Shown: positions 1-4,219 of the stretch, in pieces | How the letters are laid out: each line of letters begins with the position of its first letter | Numbering within the stretch: position 1 is the stretch's first letter | Notes under the pieces: generated by a model | The model's input: the letters and a program-made list of their open reading frames with translations, nothing else | Databases searched by the model: none | Told to the model about the DNA's origin: nothing | Origin: an uncultured Ancrocorticia sp. | Lineage (GTDB): Bacteria; Actinomycetota; Actinomycetes; Actinomycetales; Actinomycetaceae | Assembly (NCBI GenBank): GCA_905373325.1 | Contig: CAJPTB010000164.1 | Location: 1 to 5,131, forward strand | Length of the DNA stretch: 5,131 nt | Reading direction: 5' to 3' | Position numbers and translations under genes: made by a program

Positions 1-696
1 GCAAAGTACCTTCCCGGCGGAGTGTGGAACTTCGTCGCCATGGGGGAGGCGGCCCGCGGGTACTCGATTTCACGCCGCCGCTCGGTTTCCTCCCTCGCCG
101 TGGCGGTTGCGATCTCGATAGTCGTCGGGGGGATGCTCGCGTTGCCCTCCCTGCTGGCGGCCGAAGACCTGCGCGGCAGCTACTGGTGGCTGCTGGCCGC
201 AGTGCCCCTGGGAGTCGTGGTTCTTTGGCCCTCAATCCTCAACAGGTGCCTGAATGCGGCTTTGCGTCTGGCGCGCAGAGAGCCCCTCGAGCGGCCGGTG
301 TCCGGGCGCGCCGTTTTGCGGTCGGCGCTCGTCTCTCTCTTTGCTTGGCTCGCGATCGGCCTGCAGGTCTACGTCCTTCTCACCGCACTGGGGATGGAGG
401 CCGGAGCGGCGGGGCTGGCGCGCTCGATAGGCGGCTACGCGCTCGGGTGGACGGCGGGGTTCCTCGTCTTTTTCGTCCCCGCCGGGGTCGGTGTGAGGGA
501 AGTCGCGCTGGGGGCGGCGCTCGCGGGCGCCGTCGACGTCGGTTCGCTCGTTGTTGTGGTCATCACGTCGAGGGTTCTTGTGACCGTCGCCGACCTCGTC
601 GCCGGAGGCCTCGCCCTCGCGGTCGGCCGGGGGAGGCCTCGAAAATCCGGCGGCGGCGAACATGACGAGGCGGGGGCGCCGCCGGCGAGCCCGTGA
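1..696 (+). CDS. Flippase-like integral membrane protein, LPG synthase TM / UPF0104 family (5'-truncated)
   Basis: The reading frame is open from base 1 and ends in TGA at 694-696, so 231 C-terminal residues are visible and the true start lies upstream. Two family hallmarks are present: KYLPGGVW at visible residues 2-9, and PAGVGVREVAL at 160-170, the counterpart of the PGGxGvRE motif. Both are typical of the PF03706 / UPF0104 proteins related to the membrane half of MprF. Hydrophobic stretches near 33-53, 61-80, 107-130, 141-160 and 181-205 suggest five membrane segments. The last 25 residues are hydrophilic and rich in Gly, Pro and charge, probably a cytoplasmic tail. Family members move or modify lipids and lipid-linked intermediates, and in actinobacteria they often sit beside glycosyltransferases. 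The substrate cannot be inferred here. The gene is separated by 300 bases from the export operon, so it is a neighbour rather than a clear operon member. Confidence 0.88.
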   Translation, partial: AKYLPGGVWNFVAMGEAARGYSISRRRSVSSLAVAVAISIVVGGMLALPSLLAAEDLRGSYWWLLAAVPLGVVVLWPSILNRCLNAALRLARREPLERPVSGRAVLRSALVSLFAWLAIGLQVYVLLTALGMEAGAAGLARSIGGYALGWTAGFLVFFVPAGVGVREVALGAALAGAVDVGSLVVVVITSRVLVTVADLVAGGLALAVGRGRPRKSGGGEHDEAGAPPASP

Positions 697-802
697 AAGC
701 CGCAGACGCCGGCGACGGGGCGGATTTGCGGCAGCCCGCCGCGCTTTCGAGCCCGGCGCGGGGGCGTTCCGCCGTCGTCGGCCAGCGTGTGCGTCGCGCC
801 TT

Positions 803-846
803 TATTAGCCGGCTTTCTGCCCGTCTTTAGGGGGCTTTCTGCCCGT
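803..846. repeat. Imperfect 22-bp tandem direct repeat, two units
   Basis: Unit 1 is 803-824 and unit 2 is 825-846. They match at 18 of 22 positions, and the last 14 bases (GGCTTTCTGCCCGT) are identical. The differences are at unit positions 1, 2, 7 and 8. The end of unit 2 (CCCGT, 842-846) forms the left arm of the hairpin at 842-866, and the same five bases in unit 1 (820-824) could pair with the same right arm. The 22-bp period puts both units on the same face of the helix, which would suit a regulator, but slippage duplication explains it equally well. Confidence 0.8.
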
Positions 847-866
847 GCGGCGCGTGCGCCGACGGG
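842..866 (+). terminator. Strong GC-rich hairpin, possible terminator without a U tract
   Basis: Bases 842-846 (CCCGT) pair with 862-866 (ACGGG). After one bulged G at 847, 848-852 (CGGCG) pair with 857-861 (CGCCG), closing the tetraloop CGTG at 853-856. That gives ten Watson-Crick pairs, nine of them G-C. It lies about 145 bases after the flippase-like stop and about 75 bases before the candidate promoter, a sensible place for a terminator. No run of T follows on either strand, so if it terminates it would be of the U-less kind often proposed in actinobacteria. It may instead be a protein-binding dyad. Confidence 0.35.
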
Positions 867-907
867 AGTCGAGCGCTGTGCGTGCGGCGAAGGCGACTGT
901 GCGAATG

Positions 908-923
908 GCTCCCCGGGGTGAGC
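908..923. promoter_or_regulatory. Operator-like imperfect palindrome
   Basis: The 16-base dyad GCTCCCCGGGGTGAGC has symmetric pairing at six of its eight positions: GCTC against GAGC in the outer arms and CC against GG inside. It lies 19 bases upstream of the candidate -10 box, so it would overlap or border the -35 position, where a repressor or activator often binds. No regulator is encoded in the window, and this may be chance in GC-rich sequence. Confidence 0.25.
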
Positions 924-942
924 GTTCGGCTAAGCTTCCTAC

Positions 943-948
943 TACACT
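943..948 (+). promoter_or_regulatory. Candidate -10 box for the polysaccharide export operon
   Basis: TACACT is close to the TANNNT -10 consensus of housekeeping sigma factors and lies 48 bases upstream of the permease ATG, in one of the few AT-richer spots of the intergenic region. No good TTGACA-like -35 is found 16-18 bases upstream, and there is no extended -10 TG. A start of transcription near 954-956 would leave a leader of about 40 bases. Confidence 0.35.
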
Positions 949-961
949 AGGCGAAGCAAGA

Positions 962-980
962 GTGGCGCTTCGGCGCTTAC
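962..980 (+). other. C(UUCG)G tetraloop hairpin in the presumed leader of the export operon
   Basis: Bases 964-968 pair with 973-977 (four Watson-Crick pairs plus one G-U), closing the loop TTCG at 969-972 with C968-G973, the classic extra-stable UUCG tetraloop context. With T978 bulged, two more pairs (963-979, 962-980) extend the stem. It ends 10 bases before the GAGGG in front of the permease start, so in the mRNA it would sit just 5' of the ribosome binding region. It may stabilise the 5' end or shape translation initiation. Confidence 0.5.
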
Positions 981-990
981 GCGAGCGAGT

Positions 991-995
991 GAGGG
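991..995 (+). promoter_or_regulatory. Purine-rich GAGGG very close to the permease start
   Basis: GAGGG ends one base before the ATG at 997, much closer than the usual 5-9 base spacing. No better Shine-Dalgarno sequence precedes this ATG. Initiation at 997 may therefore be weak or use another mode. A GTG at 1015 (codon 7) is the in-frame alternative, with GGAAG at 999-1003 at an 11-base spacing. Confidence 0.4.
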
Positions 996-996
996 T

Positions 997-1830
997 ATGG
1001 AAGACAGAACAGACGTGAGGGCGCCCCTGCCCTTGTCGCAACAGTGGACGCTGATCAACGCGTTCGGTCAGCGGGATCTCAAAGCCAAGTTCAACGGAAC
1101 CCTCTTGGGGTGGGTGTGGTCGCTCGTCGTGCCGCTCGCAACCCTGGGGATCTACACGCTCATCTTCGGCGGCCTGTTCAAGATGAAGATCCCCGGAGGC
1201 GCGAGCAGGTATGAAGGAATCCAATTCGTCGCCGTGTGGCTGTTCGCCGGCCTGACCTTGTGGGGTTACTTCCTCAGCTCCGTCAACGGCGGCATCTCGG
1301 GGCTTCTCGGTTCGGGATCGCTGCTGCAGAAGGTCTACTTCCCAGCGTATGCGCCCGTCCTTGGCGCGGGCCTGGCCGTCGGCGTCCAGTCCCTCATCGA
1401 GGTGGGGCTGCTCCTGACCGTGTTCGCCTTTTTGGGGATATTCGGGTGGACGTGGATCCTCATACCCTTCCTGTTCTGTCTGCTCGTCGTATTCGTCCAA
1501 TCCGTCGCGGTCGTCCTCGCCATATGGAACATCCACGTCAGAGACCTGGCCCAGCTCGTCGGAGTGATCCTCCAACTCATGTTCTTCGCGACGCCGATCA
1601 TCTACAGCGTGACCTTGGTTCCCGTGGAGAAGTGGGGAATTCCCCTGCAGAAGATCATCGGGCATATGCCGATGGCTGAGTTCATCGAGCTCTTCCGAAG
1701 CGTCGCCTTCTACTGCGCTCCGGGGCACTGGAAGGCGTGGCTGGCTTGCGCGGCGTGGGCCGGGATCGCGTTGCTCGCGGCGAAGCTCGTCTACCGCAAG
1801 TGGGGCGCCGATTTGGGAGAGAGGATCTGA
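997..1830 (+). CDS. wzm: ABC-2 type polysaccharide export permease (Wzm / RgpC type)
   Basis: The 277-residue product is the membrane subunit of an ABC exporter for lipid-linked polysaccharide. The N-terminal cytoplasmic part carries the family segment RDLKAKFNGTLLGWVWSLV (26-44), equivalent to the usual RDLKxRYxxTxLGxxW. About six membrane segments follow (near 43-63, 76-98, 122-146, 153-177, 185-206 and 247-265). NIHVRDLAQLVGV (178-190) and FFATPIIYS (196-204) are further hallmarks, as is HMPMAEFIELFRSV (223-236), which matches the usual NPMxxxIxxxR segment with His in place of Asn. The length is normal for the family. The adjoining gene supplies the matching ATPase, starting one base after this stop. 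The rhamnan-type enzymes downstream point to a rhamnose-rich glycan as cargo, by analogy with streptococcal RgpC/GacD. The start is uncertain (ATG 997 or GTG 1015) because the ribosome binding site is poorly spaced. Confidence 0.93.
   Translation: MEDRTDVRAPLPLSQQWTLINAFGQRDLKAKFNGTLLGWVWSLVVPLATLGIYTLIFGGLFKMKIPGGASRYEGIQFVAVWLFAGLTLWGYFLSSVNGGISGLLGSGSLLQKVYFPAYAPVLGAGLAVGVQSLIEVGLLLTVFAFLGIFGWTWILIPFLFCLLVVFVQSVAVVLAIWNIHVRDLAQLVGVILQLMFFATPIIYSVTLVPVEKWGIPLQKIIGHMPMAEFIELFRSVAFYCAPGHWKAWLACAAWAGIALLAAKLVYRKWGADLGERI
1819..1824 (+). promoter_or_regulatory. Ribosome binding site of the wzt gene
   Basis: GAGAGG lies seven bases before the ATG at 1832, inside the end of the permease gene. 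The TGA stop at 1828-1830 and the ATG are separated by one base, so the two genes are probably translationally coupled, keeping the two transporter subunits in balance. Confidence 0.75.
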
Positions 1831-1831
1831 G

Positions 1832-3136
1832 ATGGAAGTTCACACCGGCGCCGTTGGCGCGCAGGGAGCGCCCGACGAGTTCGCGATCGTCGTCGAGAAC
1901 GTCTCGAAATCCTTCGAAATGCAAGCGGACCGCCGCGACACCTTCAAGGAGCGCTTCGTCCGCGGCCGCTCCCGCCAAGGCAAGCGCATGTTCCACGCCC
2001 TTGACGACGTCTCCTTCAAGATCCGCAAAGGAACGACCTTCGGCCTCATCGGCCACAACGGCTCGGGCAAGTCGACCATGCTCAAGATCTTGGCCGGCGT
2101 GTACAGGCCGACGTCGGGCTCCGTCTCCGTCTCCGACAAGGTCGACGCCCTGCTCGAGCTCGGGGCGGGATTCCACGCCGAGCTGACCGGCCGCGAAAAT
2201 ATCTTCCTCAACGGCGCGATCCTGGGACGGACGAAGAAGCAGATTGAGGACACCCTGGAGTGGATCATCGACTTCGCCGACATCGGCGACTTCATCGACC
2301 AGCCTGTCAAGGTCTACTCATCTGGAATGACGGTTCGCCTGGGCTTCGCCGTGGCCGTGGCCATCCGCCCCAAGATCCTCATCGTCGACGAGATCATCGC
2401 CGTTGGTGACGAAGAATTTCAGCGCAAGTGCTTCGACTACATGCGCGAACTGCGCGACGCCGGGACCACCGTGGCGCTCGTGACCCACTCGCTCTCGCTC
2501 GCCCAGGAAATGTGCGACGAGGTCGTGTGGCTCGACCACGGCCGAGTCAAGATGGTCGCCGACGCCGACGAGGCCGTCTCCGCCTACCTCGAAGCCGTCA
2601 ACGCCAAAGAATTCGAAAAGCGGGCGGCCGAACGCGAGGAAGAAGAGGAATTCCCCGAGGACGAGTCCTTCAAGCTCAACCAGGGCAACGGCGACTGCCG
2701 GATGGTCGGCGTCGACCTCCTCGACGCCGAGGGCAACGAGGCGCCGTTCCTCACGTCCGGCGAGGCCGGCACGGTCCGCGTGCACGTGCGGGCGAAGAAG
2801 GATCTGCACGACGTCGAACTCGGCTTGGCCTTCGTGACCGACCAGGGACAGACTATCGCGGGGCCCAACTCGCGCCACGGCGGGCGGCTCTACTCGCTGC
2901 GCAGGGGCGAGGAGACGTTCATCGACTACACGATGGACCCCGTGCTCATCCAGCCTGGAAGGTTCTGGATCACAACGTGCTTCGTGCGCGACGGCGAGAT
3001 GTTCGACTATTCGGATCGCAGAACCGAATTGATCGTCAGAGGCAACCGGGTCGCCGAAGAACCTGGATTGATAACACTTCCAGCCGGCGCCTGGAGCCGA
3101 GTCTCCGGGGCGCCTTCGTCACAAGAGAGGCGATGA
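1832..3136 (+). CDS. wzt: ABC exporter ATPase with C-terminal carbohydrate-binding domain (Wzt / RgpD type)
   Basis: The 434-residue product has two parts. Residues 16-255 form an ABC ATPase: Walker A GHNGSGKST (74-82), the family segment LLELGAGFHAELTGREN (107-123), the signature YSSGM (162-166), Walker B ILIVDE (182-187) followed by the D-loop region IIAVGD (188-193), and the switch His219 in VTHS. All catalytic residues are intact. A strongly acidic linker (about 259-280, six consecutive Glu) leads to residues 283-405. The segments GEAGTVRVHVRAKKDL and VELGLAFVTDQGQ there resemble the Wzt C-terminal beta-sandwich, which in Escherichia coli O8/O9a recognises the modified end of the finished O-chain. 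The protein should energise export by the permease encoded just upstream and select the glycan. Transporters lacking this extra domain are about 170 residues shorter. No chain-capping enzyme is visible in the window. The C-terminal fold assignment rests on resemblance, whereas the ATPase assignment is firm. Confidence 0.95.
   Translation: MEVHTGAVGAQGAPDEFAIVVENVSKSFEMQADRRDTFKERFVRGRSRQGKRMFHALDDVSFKIRKGTTFGLIGHNGSGKSTMLKILAGVYRPTSGSVSVSDKVDALLELGAGFHAELTGRENIFLNGAILGRTKKQIEDTLEWIIDFADIGDFIDQPVKVYSSGMTVRLGFAVAVAIRPKILIVDEIIAVGDEEFQRKCFDYMRELRDAGTTVALVTHSLSLAQEMCDEVVWLDHGRVKMVADADEAVSAYLEAVNAKEFEKRAAEREEEEEFPEDESFKLNQGNGDCRMVGVDLLDAEGNEAPFLTSGEAGTVRVHVRAKKDLHDVELGLAFVTDQGQTIAGPNSRHGGRLYSLRRGEETFIDYTMDPVLIQPGRFWITTCFVRDGEMFDYSDRRTELIVRGNRVAEEPGLITLPAGAWSRVSGAPSSQERR
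3125..3130 (+). promoter_or_regulatory. Ribosome binding site of the 80-residue coiled-coil gene
   Basis: GAGAGG lies seven bases before the ATG at 3138, with the wzt stop TGA at 3134-3136 and one base between. Sequence and geometry repeat those of the wzm/wzt junction, which supports this short gene being real and coupled to wzt. Confidence 0.75.
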
Positions 3137-3137
3137 G

Positions 3138-3380
3138 ATGAACGAATCGAGCAGCGAGGAAGAATTGCGGCAGCTGCGCGCCGCGCTGCGGGCGTCCCAG
3201 AGCGAAGTCCAAAAGCTCGGCAAGCGCAACGACCAACTCGAAAAGGAACTTCGCACGGCAAACCGCAAGCTCGGCGGTGCGTGGGAGCAGCTGGACGCGA
3301 TCCGGCATTCGACGTCGTGGAAGATGACCGCCCCCGTCAGGCTCGTCAAGACGGCTGTCCGCAAGGGCCTGGGCCGGTGA
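3138..3380 (+). CDS. Small coiled-coil protein with a SxSWKxTAPVR-type tail; function unknown
   Basis: The 80-residue product has no signal peptide or membrane segment. Residues 10-55 form a near-ideal heptad repeat: a positions L10, L17, V24, N31, L38, L45, L52 and d positions L13, S20, L27, L34, A41, A48, I55. A buried Asn at an a position, as in GCN4, favours a parallel dimer. The tail contains HSTSWKMTAPVR (57-68) followed by a basic amphipathic stretch to residue 80 that could lie on the membrane surface. From general knowledge, S-x-SW-(R/K)-x-T-x-P-x-R segments after a coiled coil occur inside larger glycosyltransferases of surface-polysaccharide clusters; here the unit stands alone. 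Its own ribosome binding site, the one-base gap after wzt and the 4-base overlap with the next gene argue that it is a genuine operon member. It may tether or pair the neighbouring RgpF-like enzymes, but that is inference. Confidence 0.8.
   Translation: MNESSSEEELRQLRAALRASQSEVQKLGKRNDQLEKELRTANRKLGGAWEQLDAIRHSTSWKMTAPVRLVKTAVRKGLGR
3363..3367 (+). promoter_or_regulatory. Ribosome binding site fixing the GTG start at 3377
   Basis: AAGGG lies nine bases before the GTG at 3377. That GTG overlaps the upstream stop as GTGA (3377-3380), the usual arrangement of coupled genes. This supports GTG 3377 over the in-frame ATG at 3281, which would overlap the coiled-coil gene by 100 bases. Confidence 0.6.
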
Positions 3381-4204
3381 GGGTCCTGAAGAAGCGAGGC
3401 CCGCTCGTCTCCGAGGTGTCGCGGGGAAAAGTCCGCATCGAACGCGGGGAGCCGGCCGGCGTCGCCGCCCGGGGGCGGGTAGCGCTCGTCGCCCAGTTCT
3501 CCATGGGCCCCGAGCAGCCGATGTCCCTTTCGAAGTATCTCGAAGCGCTCGAGGGAAACGGCTATGCGACCGTCGTCATATCGACATGCGACTCGGCCGA
3601 GCCCCTCCGGTTCCCCCACGGGATCCCCGATGCGACGGTCGTGATGCGCCGCCCCAACCTCGGCTACGACTTCGGCTCGTGGGCCACGGCTTTGGGCTGC
3701 ATCCCGGGCGTCCGCGAAGCGCCCGTCGTCTTGTTGACCAACGACTCGCTGCTCGGCCCCTTCGCTCCGATCGACCATCTTTTGGAATGGGCCGCCGAAC
3801 CGGGCCCCGATATCCGCGGGCTGACCGCGTCCTACCAATTCGCCCGCCACATTCAGTCGTTCTTCCTCGCTTTCCGCGGGGGGATCCTGGCCGACAGACC
3901 GTGGGTCGATTTCTTCAACGACGTCCGCGTGGAGCCGGACAAGGACGACGTCGTGCTCTCCTACGAGCTCGGCGCCTCAAAGGTGTGCTTCTCCGAGGCC
4001 TACTCTTCCGACGAGTGGGTGACCGGCCCGGACCTCGGGGTTCCGTATGGAAATCCGACGGTCGACGGCTGGCGCAAGCTCATGGAATACGACGTCCCCT
4101 TCCTCAAGCGCACGATCATGACGCATCCTTCGACCCTGTCGGAAGGCGCCGAGGCCGCCGCCTACGTCGCCCGGCGCTACAACACCGATATCGCCCAGTG
4201 GTGA
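3377..4204 (+). CDS. RgpF-like rhamnan synthesis protein, N-terminal-half module
   Basis: With the GTG start the product has 275 residues. It carries the motifs of the first half of rhamnan synthesis F proteins (PF05045): a Rossmann-like start RVALVAQFS (34-42), RRPNLGYDFGSW (91-102), VVLLTNDSLLGPF (117-129), IRGLTASYQ (146-154), HIQSFFLAF (158-166), YELG (196-199), NPT plus GWRKL (226-235) and PFLKRT (241-246). In streptococci RgpF/GacF is a cytoplasmic rhamnosyltransferase that helps extend the lipid-linked rhamnan chain. The usual protein is near 580 residues and continues into a second module with GRD and HTKKS motifs. Here the gene stops after the first module and the second is encoded by the next gene. 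An in-frame ATG at 3281 is rejected as start because it would run deep into the coiled-coil gene. Sugar specificity cannot be read from the sequence. Confidence 0.9.
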   Translation: MRVLKKRGPLVSEVSRGKVRIERGEPAGVAARGRVALVAQFSMGPEQPMSLSKYLEALEGNGYATVVISTCDSAEPLRFPHGIPDATVVMRRPNLGYDFGSWATALGCIPGVREAPVVLLTNDSLLGPFAPIDHLLEWAAEPGPDIRGLTASYQFARHIQSFFLAFRGGILADRPWVDFFNDVRVEPDKDDVVLSYELGASKVCFSEAYSSDEWVTGPDLGVPYGNPTVDGWRKLMEYDVPFLKRTIMTHPSTLSEGAEAAAYVARRYNTDIAQW

Positions 4205-4207
4205 GTT

Positions 4208-4212
4208 AGGAG
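4208..4212 (+). promoter_or_regulatory. Ribosome binding site of the second RgpF-like gene
   Basis: AGGAG lies seven bases before the ATG at 4220, an ideal spacing, within the 15-base gap after the stop of the preceding gene. It shows that the second RgpF-like module is initiated independently rather than produced by readthrough or frameshifting. Confidence 0.75.
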
Positions 4213-4219
4213 TTTCCCC

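Larger units (their letters stand above)
697..996. other. Intergenic region between the flippase-like gene and the polysaccharide export operon
   Basis: I see no convincing gene in these 300 bases. The stretch holds, in order: a weak 6-bp dyad (739-744 with 756-761), an imperfect 22-bp tandem repeat (803-846), a strong hairpin (842-866), an operator-like imperfect palindrome (908-923), a candidate -10 box (943-948) and a UUCG-capped hairpin (962-980). An open frame on the minus strand across 805-1728 is the shadow of the permease gene. A 37-codon frame at 905-1018 has no convincing ribosome binding site. Confidence 0.7.

Noticed and set aside
680..714. Self-complementary CGCCGGCG octamer at 680-687 and again at 707-714, a possible terminator stem around the flippase-like stop.
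   Set aside because: The octamer is its own reverse complement and short, the loop is 19 bases, no T run follows, and such octamers are expected by chance in this GC-rich sequence.
739..764. Dyad CCGCGC / GCGCGG with an 11-base loop as terminator of the first gene.
   Set aside because: Only six contiguous pairs, or nine with a bulge, and no T tract; the hairpin at 842-866 is much stronger.
805..1728. Long open frame on the minus strand (307 codons) antisense to the permease gene.
   Set aside because: The translation is a low-complexity mix of charged residues with no domain, it covers a clearly real membrane protein gene on the other strand, and it is the kind of shadow frame expected in GC-rich coding DNA.
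3281..3376. N-terminal extension of the first RgpF-like gene to the in-frame ATG at 3281.
   Set aside because: It would overlap the coiled-coil gene by 100 bases and adds residues without family similarity. The GTG at 3377 has a ribosome binding site and a GTGA overlap.
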